Below, in pieces: positions 56,368 to 64,000 of a DNA stretch of 64,000 nt (position 1 is its first letter; the number at the start of each line of letters is the position of its first letter). The notes beneath the pieces were generated by a model. The model was not told the origin of the DNA, ran no database searches, and worked only from the letters and a program-made list of their open reading frames with translations. A program made the position numbers and the translations under genes. Origin of the DNA: JADCRZ01 sp041751095 (GTDB lineage Bacteria; Bacteroidota; Bacteroidia; Chitinophagales; Chitinophagaceae); assembly GCA_041751095.1 (NCBI GenBank), contig JBGSYC010000290.1, positions 1 through 64,000 of the forward strand, written 5' to 3'.

Positions 56368-57979
56368 TTAGTCTTAATAATTTACTTATTAATTGGTTCC
56401 CTACTGCCTGAATCAAGGGTACCGTAACAGAATTACCAAACTGTTTATAAGCTTGTGTGTCGGAAACGGGAATTATAAATTCATCCGGAAAGCCCTGCAG
56501 TCTTGCACATTCCCGTGGTGTCAACCGTCTTGGATTTTGTCCGGGTTGTGGTATCAAAACTTCAGAACCGTCTTTGTAATATCGGGCCGATAATGTCCTG
56601 GCAATTCCAGTCATATCAGTAAGTCCAAAGCCAAAACCATTTCCTTTTGCTTTATGTTTGTCTGAATAATCCCGGAGATATTTCCATAGATGATCAGTAA
56701 GGGTGTATTTGGGGTCCGGTAATGGTTCCAGAATATCTTTAAACATTTTACCGGGCTTAGGTAGCACTGGAAATGCAAAATCTTCAGACGTTTCATCTAT
56801 ATCTGAACGAAATCCGACAATTATAATACGTGCTCTGTGCTGTGGAACAAAATGTTTGCTATTGAGAACTTGTGCATGTATTGAATAGCCCAAATCTTTC
56901 AGTGTATTTGAAATTACGTTATACGTTTTACCACTATCATGGGACATCAGATTTTTTACATTTTCAAGCATAAAGGCGGCAGGTCTCTTATGCTCAAGGA
57001 TTCTCGCAATATCAAAAAACAAGGTTCCCTGCGTTTTACATAAAAATCCATGTGGTCGGCCTAGCGCGTTTTTTTTTGATACGCCTGCAATGGAAAAAGG
57101 TTGACACGGAAAACCCGCTACGAGTAAATCATGGTCTGGAATCTCGGATTCCTTAATTTTAGTTATATCGCCAAATGGAACTTCTCCAAAATTTGCCTCA
57201 TAAGTACGTTTTGAATAATTATTCCATTCACTCGTAAAAACACATTTGCCACCCAAATTTTGATAAGCAAGGCGAATTCCGCCAATGCCTGCAAAAAGAT
57301 CTATAAATTTAAATTTGGGATTTTTTGGTGTAGGAAAGGGAATATCCCAATTTATTGGCAAATAGTATTGGAAATCAGGATCTTCCAGAATGCTTAATTT
57401 TTGGTGAATTTCATAAAGATATTCTTTTGCTTTTAGCTGAAAATAGTGTGATTCACCGTTTTTGGGGTTTTGAAAAAAATGAGTCAGATAGGATAATCGA
57501 CCATCTGTTTTATTGTTGACTTCTATTCCAAGTGTTTTTCTAAGGTCCGAGTATTTTATTGGCGTTTTTATGTTTGTCAAGTGTGTTTCAATTTTAGAAG
57601 TGCAATCTACTAAATTTTTTAGTATATCCCTGTCCCAAAATCTTAAAACTGTCCAACCATTTGAAGTTAAGTTTTTATTTACTTCATTATCCCTTTGAAT
57701 ATTTCCTTCAATCTTTCGCCACCAAAACTCTCTGTTTGTCTTAATCCTAAACTTTTGATGTTCCCAATCTTTCCCATGGAAATATTCACTGTCAACGAAC
57801 ACTGCAATTTTAAATCGCTTAAATGTAAAATCAGGTTTGCCAAAGACGTTCTTATCATTTCTCCTATATCGGTAGCCTTTCGCCCATAATTCCTTACCTA
57901 ATGCGAGTTCAGCCTTGGTGTCCTTACTGCGAATTGCCTGCATGTTTTTTCTTCTCTGCTCCTTTGTCAATACATCCAT
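56321..57979 (-). CDS. Vsr mismatch endonuclease - DNA cytosine-5 methyltransferase fusion
   Basis: A 552-residue two-domain protein. Residues 1-140 match Vsr (very short patch repair): RKNMQAIRSKDTKAEL, GKPDFTF (catalytic Asp50), VFVDSEYFHGKDW (Asp63, His68), REFWWRKIEGNIQRD and GWTVLRFWDRD. The zinc-binding Cys/His of E. coli Vsr are absent. After a linker, residues about 225-545 form an m5C methyltransferase: FIDLFAGIGGIRLAY (I), GFPCQPFSIAG (IV, Cys292), MLENVKNL (VI), QHRARIIIVG (VIII), RRLTPRECARLQGFPDEF (IX) and FGNSVTVPLIQAVG (X). The target-recognition part contains GNGFGFGLTD and ARTLSARYYKDGSEVLI, very like M.EcoRII/Dcm (CCWGG). The fusion would couple methylation to repair of the T:G mismatches it causes. 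Confidence 0.93.
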   Translation of the reverse strand: MDVLTKEQRRKNMQAIRSKDTKAELALGKELWAKGYRYRRNDKNVFGKPDFTFKRFKIAVFVDSEYFHGKDWEHQKFRIKTNREFWWRKIEGNIQRDNEVNKNLTSNGWTVLRFWDRDILKNLVDCTSKIETHLTNIKTPIKYSDLRKTLGIEVNNKTDGRLSYLTHFFQNPKNGESHYFQLKAKEYLYEIHQKLSILEDPDFQYYLPINWDIPFPTPKNPKFKFIDLFAGIGGIRLAYQNLGGKCVFTSEWNNYSKRTYEANFGEVPFGDITKIKESEIPDHDLLVAGFPCQPFSIAGVSKKNALGRPHGFLCKTQGTLFFDIARILEHKRPAAFMLENVKNLMSHDSGKTYNVISNTLKDLGYSIHAQVLNSKHFVPQHRARIIIVGFRSDIDETSEDFAFPVLPKPGKMFKDILEPLPDPKYTLTDHLWKYLRDYSDKHKAKGNGFGFGLTDMTGIARTLSARYYKDGSEVLIPQPGQNPRRLTPRECARLQGFPDEFIIPVSDTQAYKQFGNSVTVPLIQAVGNQLISKLLRLNGKHIKENNSVGTNV

Positions 57980-58435
57980 AACCCAAAACTAATATGTTTC
58001 TCATTTGTGAGATGGGAAAAATACTAACCGGTTTTAAACAAATATTTGAGAACAAGGCAGTGTTGGCATGTGAAATAGAGATATTGAACTGAATTCTTCC
58101 CCCGTCAGTAAAGATTTGGTGTGCCTGAAAGAATTTGGGATACTTCTTTATGCTCCTCTCAACCCAATTCTTCCCCGCCGTAAAATGCACCTCAACTGTT
58201 CCATCAATTCCGCTTTATTTTCCACTATCCTGATCAGCTCCGGCAACAACCCAACAAACTCCTCTGCGATGCATCAAAAACAGGCTCCCTCCACCTGGAA
58301 GAACAACGCGAGTTTACCGGTACTTACAATTCATCCTTCATTTGCGTTAATTGATAGACTCATTTAATCAGCTTTAGCACCCTGAGGTTGCTGTCTTCCT
58401 GCAACAGCTATATCTTTATCATAAATAAATCAACT
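57980..58435. other. 456-base gap upstream of the restriction-modification operon
   Basis: No firm gene. It contains the operon's candidate promoter (57984-57991) and a short dyad TCTCA-TTTG-TGAGA (57999-58012) that could be an operator. An 83-codon plus-strand frame at 58116-58367 has no recognised motif; a shifted frame near 58265-58365 looks slightly protein-like, so a decayed gene is possible. Confidence 0.45.
57984..57991 (-). promoter_or_regulatory. Candidate -7 promoter box of the restriction-modification operon
   Basis: On the minus strand TAGTTTTG matches TAnnTTTG exactly and ends 5 bases before the methyltransferase ATG. That ATG is fixed by the conserved Vsr N terminus. Transcription would therefore begin at or next to the A of ATG, giving a leaderless message. 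No clear -33 TTG box is seen. Confidence 0.35.
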
Positions 58436-58732
58436 ATGTCAAACACTAATCTCCCTGCCACCGCCCCATTATTTTACTTTAACGGTTATAAAATCGAAGC
58501 TTCTTATTCTTTGTCAACTGAGGGTAAGAATTCAGGCGGAAAAAAAAGCAATAAAGTCTGGCTCGATATGGAGTTCAAACACCCCATAAAGGATGAAGCT
58601 GTTACTGTACGCTCCGCGAAATCAGGACTGATATTATCACAGCCAAAAGAGGTGATCGAGGCAATCGCACAAAGGGATATACGGACGTTTCTTACCTTTT
58701 CTCACCTTTCTTTGGCTAGCGTTACCAATTAG
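58436..58732 (+). CDS. Small protein of unknown function
   Basis: A 98-residue protein with no signal peptide or membrane segment and no motif I recognise. It starts MSNTNLPATAPLFYFNGYKI and contains a Lys/Gly-rich stretch (GKNSGGKKSNKVWLDMEF) and a predicted helix (EVIEAIAQRDIRTFL). The start at 58436 is chosen over the frame opening at 58388 because the preceding residues look untranslated. Nothing in its surroundings suggests a role. Confidence 0.6.
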   Translation: MSNTNLPATAPLFYFNGYKIEASYSLSTEGKNSGGKKSNKVWLDMEFKHPIKDEAVTVRSAKSGLILSQPKEVIEAIAQRDIRTFLTFSHLSLASVTN

Positions 58733-58825
58733 AAACACAAGGCAACATAAGTGTTCTATAATATTGTATGAATCCGGTTATGATAAATTAAAACACGTTA
58801 AATTACGGTATTAAATTATACCATA

Positions 58826-59338
58826 ATGATCACGCGTTTGTCAGGTTTGCTTTTTATAGCTGTCGTTTGCTCCTCCGTTGCAGGAGTCAGCCAGGCTATC
58901 AGCGGAACATATGCTATAAAAAATGTAAGCACGGGTATGCTGCTGCGTCCCATGGATGCAAATAAAAAAAATGAAACTCCCATTGTAGGGTACTCTCCTA
59001 CCAATTGGAAATGTATGTCTTGGGATTTTAACCAGGTGAATGAAAATACCTACTATTTGCGCAATCTTTTCACGAATAAAACACTTCAACCGCAAAAGGA
59101 CACTATAACCGACGGTACATTATTGGAGCAGCAGCCCCTGGATATGCATAGCAATGATCAGCAATGGGAATTTCTCCCGGTTGGAAACAATGCTTTTCTC
59201 ATCAGATTAAAAGGCACTGAATTATATATCACTCCTGCTGAAAAAGAAGCTGTGGTTAACAGCAGGATAATTCTTTCAAAGAAAAAATCCGGTCAAATTC
59301 AGCACTGGAGCATCTATGAGCAGCATCCGGATTTTTAA
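58826..59338 (+). CDS. Secreted ricin-B-like (beta-trefoil) lectin domain protein
   Basis: A 170-residue exported protein (signal ending in AGVSQA) composed of a single ricin-type trefoil: SGTYAIKNVSTGMLLRP, then YYLRNLFTNKTLQPQ, NDQQWEFLPVGNNAFLI and GQIQHWSIYEQ. The QxW signature of the fold appears in two of three repeats. It probably binds a sugar. Its last 23 bases overlap the start of the PQQ-type dehydrogenase gene, so the two are co-expressed and may act on the same carbohydrate. Confidence 0.82.
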   Translation: MITRLSGLLFIAVVCSSVAGVSQAISGTYAIKNVSTGMLLRPMDANKKNETPIVGYSPTNWKCMSWDFNQVNENTYYLRNLFTNKTLQPQKDTITDGTLLEQQPLDMHSNDQQWEFLPVGNNAFLIRLKGTELYITPAEKEAVVNSRIILSKKKSGQIQHWSIYEQHPDF

Positions 59339-60857
59339 TCGCCATAGTTTATCTGAAAGTATTCAACGTAAAACATTGAAGGTCATTAGAACAAAAGGAG
59401 TGTCTGCATCACGGTTTATCATATCATTATCACTTATATTATCTGTCACCTTGTGCATCGTGGCTTCAGGAAGAAAGAAACATAATGTACTATCATTTGA
59501 CCCGCCTGAATTTACAGTTGAGACCGTAATCGAAAATCTTGCCGTTCCCTGGGAAATCGTTTTCCTGCCTGACGGCAGCATGCTTTTTACAGAACGTCCG
59601 GGGCGGGTAAGGATATTTAGAAAAGGTATTTTGAAGAAAACACCGGTATTGCAGCTTTCGGATATTGACACCACAAAAAAGATGGGATTGCTCGGATTAG
59701 CGCTGCATCCGGCTTTTCGCACAAACGGTTACGTTTACCTTGCATATAATTATATCTCCGGGAGCAGAAGCTGGTTGCAGGTTGTTCGCTACGTGCTGCA
59801 AAAAGATTCGCTGTTGCAACCACTGACGATAACTAAAAATATTCCCGCGAGTCAGAATCATTCTGGCTGCAGACTCAAATTCGGGCCAGACAATAAGCTA
59901 TATATCAGCACCGGTGATGCCGATGAACCGGCCAAGGCGCAGGATCTCAGAGCCTCCAACGGCAAAATATTGCGTCTTAATGACGATGGCAGTATACCAG
60001 CGGATAATCCATTTGTAAACCAGCCTGAGGCCCTGCCGGAAATATGGTCGTACGGGCATAGAAACGCCCAGGGCATTGCTTTTCATCCCGGAACCGGCAG
60101 ACTTTATATTTCAGAGCATGGTCCCAACGGTGGCGACGAAGTGAATATTGTAACTAAAGGCGGTAACTATGGCTGGCCGGTTATTCATCATAAACAATCT
60201 AATGATACCATGATAAGCCCTTTGCTGGAGTTTACCCCTTCAATAGGACCGGGCGCGGCAATATTCTATACCAGTGATGTCATTCCTGCATTAAAAGGTC
60301 ATCTGTTAATTGCCTGCCTTCGCGGGGAAGCAATCCTGAACATACAGCCAGACGGCAAAGGTGTTGCGGATCATGGATTTCTGATGCAAAAGCAGTTGGG
60401 CAGGCTTAGGGCTATCGTTACCGGGCCGGATGGATATTTGTACCTGTCTACTTCGCAGAAAGACCCTCCTGAAGGAAAACCTGGCCCGGGGGATGACAAA
60501 ATTATGAGGCTGATACCTGTAAAAAGCAAGATCGCCGGTAAAGCTTCTGACGCCAATAAACCTGTTCAGAAAAATGTTGTTTCCCGGTTATCAGCGCCGG
60601 CCAACCAGACAGAAAAACTTTTCCAGGAACTATGTATGAACTGTCATGGGCCCCGGCTTACAGGCTCGCAATGGGCCAGGCCAATTACCAGCAGTACCTG
60701 GCAGCATGGTGGTTCAATTGAACAGGTTATTTATAGCATAACAAAAGGTTACCCTCAAAAAGGCATGCCTTCCTGGGAAGGAGCCATCTCTGCAAAAGAC
60801 ATAAACGACCTGGGTGCTTATGTAATCCGTTTGGCAAAAAATAAAAAAGAAAAATAA
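59316..60857 (+). CDS. PQQ-type sugar dehydrogenase with C-terminal cytochrome c
   Basis: A 513-residue exported oxidoreductase. The six-bladed propeller of soluble aldose-sugar/glucose-sorbosone dehydrogenases covers about 60-410: NLAVPWEIVFLPDGSMLFTE, SQNHSGCRLKFGPDNKLYI, YGHRNAQGIAFHPGTGRLYI, EHGPNGGDEVNIV and GNYGWPVI. A mono-haem cytochrome c domain follows, with Cys440-Met-Asn-Cys443-His444 and probable axial Met484 (KGMPSWEG). It would oxidise a sugar in the periplasm and pass electrons directly to haem. The start overlaps the lectin gene; the hydrophobic export segment is at residues 33-50 after a long basic N terminus, and a GTG at 59400 is an alternative start. Confidence 0.9.
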   Translation: MSSIRIFNRHSLSESIQRKTLKVIRTKGVSASRFIISLSLILSVTLCIVASGRKKHNVLSFDPPEFTVETVIENLAVPWEIVFLPDGSMLFTERPGRVRIFRKGILKKTPVLQLSDIDTTKKMGLLGLALHPAFRTNGYVYLAYNYISGSRSWLQVVRYVLQKDSLLQPLTITKNIPASQNHSGCRLKFGPDNKLYISTGDADEPAKAQDLRASNGKILRLNDDGSIPADNPFVNQPEALPEIWSYGHRNAQGIAFHPGTGRLYISEHGPNGGDEVNIVTKGGNYGWPVIHHKQSNDTMISPLLEFTPSIGPGAAIFYTSDVIPALKGHLLIACLRGEAILNIQPDGKGVADHGFLMQKQLGRLRAIVTGPDGYLYLSTSQKDPPEGKPGPGDDKIMRLIPVKSKIAGKASDANKPVQKNVVSRLSAPANQTEKLFQELCMNCHGPRLTGSQWARPITSSTWQHGGSIEQVIYSITKGYPQKGMPSWEGAISAKDINDLGAYVIRLAKNKKEK

Positions 60858-60985
60858 TTTACCTGCAGACCTTACGGTTACTTTCCCCGTTCGGCTAAAC
60901 ATACCTGTGCACGCTGATCGCGCAAATTGCAAAGCCAAACAGATTAGAAAAGTTATCGGGAAAGCTTAAAAGTTTTTACAGTAAT

Positions 60986-62410
60986 CTATCTTAATTCATC
61001 TCGCATCCGCTTCATCCTGTCAATCATTTCATTTTTAACCATTGATATCTCAGGGCTTGCGGAAAGGTTATGCACTTCAAACGGATCCAGCAACTGGTCA
61101 TACAATTCTTCGAAGAAGAATTTATCGGAATCACCACCGTTGAAGTAGCGCATGTATTTATACTGATGCCTTACCAGGCCTTCAGACATCGGCAGGTACA
61201 CTTTGGTTCCCTCCGTATTGTACTGGTGTTCATAATAAAATTCGTTTCGCCACGATGGTGCCTTTCCTTCCACCAGTGGACGTAGACTGGAACCCTGCAT
61301 CCTGGCAGGCACGGGAACACCGGCATAGTCAAGGATCGTTGGCGCAAGGTCGATATTAAGCACGATCTCATGGTCGTTATGCTTATCCTGTGGGCTTCTT
61401 CCGTCGTAAACGATTGTTGGCACCCGGATGGATTCATTCTGCCCGAACCATTTTCCCTCAAGGCCATGATCCCCGAGGCCGTACCCATTGTCGCTCGTGA
61501 AAATGATCACCGTATTTTTTTCAGTCCCATTCTTAACCAATTCGTCAACGATCCGTTTGATGGCGTCATCCATTCCTGTAACCAGCCGGTAATACGATTT
61601 AACGGATTCCTGGTATTTCTCCTCTGTCGAAAATCGTTGCTCCCACCTCACCCTGGCTTCATTTGGAACACCTTTCGCGTTCACCCGGAATTCGGCAGGA
61701 AAAGCATTGTAAAACCTGTCGTCGCCGGTAGGCGGGCGGGGAATGGTTTCCTTACTATAATAATTTTCATAAAACGGGCTATATACGTATCCGTTATGAA
61801 GTTTGTTGGCATCTTCCACATGCGGCGCTTTAAAGCTTACCTGCAGGCAGAAAGGCTTTGACTGATCTCTCGTTCTTAAAAATTCAATGGCCTGGTCACC
61901 CATCATATCCGTACTATGAAGAGGCTTTCCCGCAGCATCTTTATAAAAGTAAACGCCCTGCCCTGGCTGGCCCTTCCAGTAATGATAGTCATCCTCAGGT
62001 AGCTTATTCCCAACGCCATACTTGCCGATAAAGCCGGTATGATATCCGTTCCGTTTCAGCAGTGCCGGGAAGTTATTCATGCGCGCCGAATCCGTGAAGT
62101 TTGTGGCAAAATCAAGTATGCGATGCCGGGCTGCATACTGGCCGCTAAACATACTCGCCCGGCTGATCGCGCATATCGACGTGGTTACATATGCGTTTTT
62201 AAACACGGTTCCATGAGTTGCCAGACGGTCGATGGCAGGCGTTCTGACAATAGAGTTGCCAAAGCATCCAAGAGCATTATAACGCAGGTCATCCGCCACC
62301 AGGAATATTATATTTGGCTTCTGCACCGGCTTTTTTATAAAAGAAAAAACGAGCAAAGGAAACAGTAAACCCGTCAGCACGACTGTTAGAAGGTTTTTTG
62401 GTGTAGCCAT
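60986..62410 (-). CDS. Sulfatase with non-canonical maturation motif (Cys-Ala-Ile-Ser-Arg)
   Basis: A 474-residue S1-family sulfatase. Signal segment VVLTGLLFPLLVFSFI, then NIIFLVADDLRYNALGCFG with metal ligands, and the maturation site Cys80-Ala-Ile-Ser-Arg-Ala, where the usual Pro is Ile. Later ligands are in FTSDNGYGLGDHGLEGKWF, and the tail ELYDQLLDPFEVHNLSA is typical. All other core motifs look intact, so the enzyme is probably active if the Cys can be converted to formylglycine. It is on the same strand as another sulfatase 124 bases upstream. Confidence 0.92.
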   Translation of the reverse strand: MATPKNLLTVVLTGLLFPLLVFSFIKKPVQKPNIIFLVADDLRYNALGCFGNSIVRTPAIDRLATHGTVFKNAYVTTSICAISRASMFSGQYAARHRILDFATNFTDSARMNNFPALLKRNGYHTGFIGKYGVGNKLPEDDYHYWKGQPGQGVYFYKDAAGKPLHSTDMMGDQAIEFLRTRDQSKPFCLQVSFKAPHVEDANKLHNGYVYSPFYENYYSKETIPRPPTGDDRFYNAFPAEFRVNAKGVPNEARVRWEQRFSTEEKYQESVKSYYRLVTGMDDAIKRIVDELVKNGTEKNTVIIFTSDNGYGLGDHGLEGKWFGQNESIRVPTIVYDGRSPQDKHNDHEIVLNIDLAPTILDYAGVPVPARMQGSSLRPLVEGKAPSWRNEFYYEHQYNTEGTKVYLPMSEGLVRHQYKYMRYFNGGDSDKFFFEELYDQLLDPFEVHNLSASPEISMVKNEMIDRMKRMRDELR

Positions 62411-62423
62411 AAGGTTGTTTTGG

Positions 62424-62521
62424 GCTATCAGCTGTCAGCAGTCAGCTATGAGCAGGTATGTAAATGAGATTTAAATGGAGATGGCTGTTATATTTTATGC
62501 TGGTAGCCGACAGCTGATAGC
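62424..62521. repeat. Inverted repeat between two sulfatase genes
   Basis: GCTATCAGCTGTC (62424-62436) and GACAGCTGATAGC (62509-62521) are perfect 13-base arms 72 bases apart. They are embedded in further AGCTGTCAG/GACAGCT-type copies. Such CAGCTGATAGCTG strings are common dispersed intergenic repeats in this group of bacteria. Confidence 0.65.
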
Positions 62522-62534
62522 TGATATCCGACAG

Positions 62535-63986
62535 CTATTCCTCCACAATCGCCTTCCCTTCATAATTCATCTTTATATACGGCACCGTCTCGGTTTCATC
62601 CACTACATAATTCCACTTTTTCACATACTCCATCCCCGGCCTGAAATCATCCTTTCTTTCGCGAAGCAAATTGTTCAATTGGGTATCGAGGTCTTGCCGG
62701 ACTTGTTGGAATCGCGGCTGATCAACCAGATTGTTTAATTGGAAAGGGTCTTTTATGTTATCAAACAGCAGCCATGGCCCTTTCAGATCCCGGGTATATG
62801 TAAATTGCCTGGTAACAATCCCCCTGTATTCCTTGCCGCCTTTTTGCCGGTGCCACTGACCAAATGGTTGCACACATGAAATTATCGTCCCGGTGGTATT
62901 GTCTTTTTCTTTTCCCATGATCACCTGCGACAGATCCTTTCCTTCTACCGACGCCGGAACAGATATATCGCAAAATCCCAGCAGGGTAGGCATAATATCG
63001 GGCGTATTCAAAAGTACCGTACTGGTTCTTGCAAGTTTGCCCAATGCCGCAGGATAGTGTATCAGAAAAGGAACACGGATACTTTCTTCATAAGGCTGCT
63101 GTTTATTCCAGAAACCATGTGCACCCAACAGGTCGCCATGATCAGCGGTTAAAACGATCATCGAATTTTCTTCTATGCCCGCATCTATGACGGCCTGCCA
63201 TATCCTCCCTATACAATCATCCAATGCTGAAGAATGAGCATAATATCCTTTCAGATCCTTTTGTACCTTTTCCCGGAACTCCTCCGGAACATTAGGATTT
63301 ATTTTCATCGCCTTCCTTTCATACATGTCCTTGTACTTTTGGGGCGCCGTTTGATATGGATCGTGGGGCGGCCCTAAAGAAACAAACAGCAAAAAGGGCT
63401 TTCCTGTTTTTGCATGATCCCTGATATAACGATTTGCATCGTCGCTCTGCGCGATGGCATCGTATCCGGCCCATATTAACTGTTTATCCGAGTTGCCTGC
63501 ATAGTAGGGAGAATTGTTGTAATCATGCGTGCATTCAAGCGCTTTCCAGTACTCAAAACCCTGGCGCCTGTTTTCAGGGATATAGCTTTTCCTCCCATGG
63601 CCGTCAATATGCCACTTCCCGATAAAGCCCGTAGTGTACCCGTTCTTCCGGTACACTTTGGCAATCGTGGTCTTTGAAGTGTCGAGCATAACATCGTTCA
63701 TGAAGACGCCCGTTGTAAGCGGGTATTGTCCCGTCATTAAAGAAGCCCTGAACGGTGTGCACACAGGCATGCCGGATATTGCATTTTTTACATTCATACT
63801 CCGGGAAGCCAGCCGGTCGAGGTTGGGAGTGCTTACATTCTTATCCCCCGAATACCCTGTGGCCTGTGCGCGCCACTGGTCTACAATGATGAAAATAATA
63901 TTAGGCTTTTGAGGCGGCGTTTTCGTTTTTGCATAAACGAACCCTGAGCAAAAAAATAGTGTTGCGATAAGAACGATCCTTGACAT
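62535..63986 (-). CDS. Sulfatase (S1 family)
   Basis: A 483-residue secreted sulfatase with signal peptide (LIATLFFCSGFVYA), NIIFIIVDQWRAQATGYSG, a normal formylglycine motif Cys76-Thr-Pro-Phe-Arg-Ala (GMPVCTPFRASLMTGQ), VLTADHGDLLGAHGFWNKQ and the tail LFDNIKDPFQLNNL. The DQWR opening and DHGDLLGAHG motif are usual in carbohydrate sulfatases of this family. It is upstream of and co-oriented with the Cys-Ala-Ile-Ser-Arg sulfatase, probably as a pair. Only 14 bases follow its start, so nothing can be said of its upstream partner. Confidence 0.93.
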   Translation of the reverse strand: MSRIVLIATLFFCSGFVYAKTKTPPQKPNIIFIIVDQWRAQATGYSGDKNVSTPNLDRLASRSMNVKNAISGMPVCTPFRASLMTGQYPLTTGVFMNDVMLDTSKTTIAKVYRKNGYTTGFIGKWHIDGHGRKSYIPENRRQGFEYWKALECTHDYNNSPYYAGNSDKQLIWAGYDAIAQSDDANRYIRDHAKTGKPFLLFVSLGPPHDPYQTAPQKYKDMYERKAMKINPNVPEEFREKVQKDLKGYYAHSSALDDCIGRIWQAVIDAGIEENSMIVLTADHGDLLGAHGFWNKQQPYEESIRVPFLIHYPAALGKLARTSTVLLNTPDIMPTLLGFCDISVPASVEGKDLSQVIMGKEKDNTTGTIISCVQPFGQWHRQKGGKEYRGIVTRQFTYTRDLKGPWLLFDNIKDPFQLNNLVDQPRFQQVRQDLDTQLNNLLRERKDDFRPGMEYVKKWNYVVDETETVPYIKMNYEGKAIVEE

Positions 63987-64000
63987 AAGCAGAATTTATC

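Overview
The window looks like a chromosomal segment of a soil- or sediment-type Bacteroidetes, probably family Chitinophagaceae. The supporting signs are two SusC/SusD pairs, many lipoproteins, a DUF4382 lipoprotein, four sulfatases, A-rich leaders almost without Shine-Dalgarno sequences, and TAnnTTTG-type promoter boxes. The genus is not determinable by eye. No rRNA, tRNA, CRISPR array or intact mobile element is visible.

Layout. 1-1016: no gene I can support. 1017-6764: a ThuA-domain protein, a Gfo/Idh/MocA-type oxidoreductase with an altered active site, and a 1218-residue ThuA / beta-propeller dehydrogenase / HEAT / LamG-like / azurin lipoprotein. 7047-13994: a TetR regulator followed by a complete RND efflux system (adaptor, permease, outer-membrane factor). 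14931-15581: a small outer-membrane barrel protein. 15707-20002 (minus): DUF1537 four-carbon acid-sugar kinase, GntR/FCD regulator, MFS transporter and a one-cysteine Asp/Glu-racemase-like protein. Divergent from this, 20174-35901 (plus) is one co-oriented block: split transketolase (N and C subunits), SusC/SusD, two DUF5060-type glycosidases, a GH140-like (apiosidase family) hydrolase, a sialate-type O-acetylesterase and a sulfatase. 36071-44769 adds a DUF4382 lipoprotein, a GH28 protein, a second SusC/SusD pair and a second sulfatase. Together 15.7-44.8 kb reads as a polysaccharide utilisation region for a complex, decorated, pectin-like glycan. Linked cytosolic genes could process a branched or acid sugar released from it.

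44945-46176 is an arsenic unit (ArsR, ArsM) with a near-perfect operator, followed by a short tandem-repeat array. 46626-54842 holds housekeeping or unknown genes: two metallophosphoesterases, a DUF1259 protein, a large SNF2 helicase, a histidine phosphatase, a small cysteine-rich secreted protein and an MBL-fold hydrolase. 55195-57979 is a compact type II restriction-modification system. An EcoRII-like endonuclease overlaps a methyltransferase that carries a Vsr-type mismatch endonuclease at its N terminus. 58436-63986 has a small unknown protein, a ricin-like lectin overlapping a PQQ-type sugar dehydrogenase with a cytochrome c tail, and two more sulfatases, one with a non-canonical maturation motif.

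Most notable items: the Vsr-cytosine methyltransferase fusion inside an EcoRII-like system; the coupling of a GH140-type glycan locus with split transketolase and a DUF1537 kinase; and the domain architecture of the 1218-residue lipoprotein.
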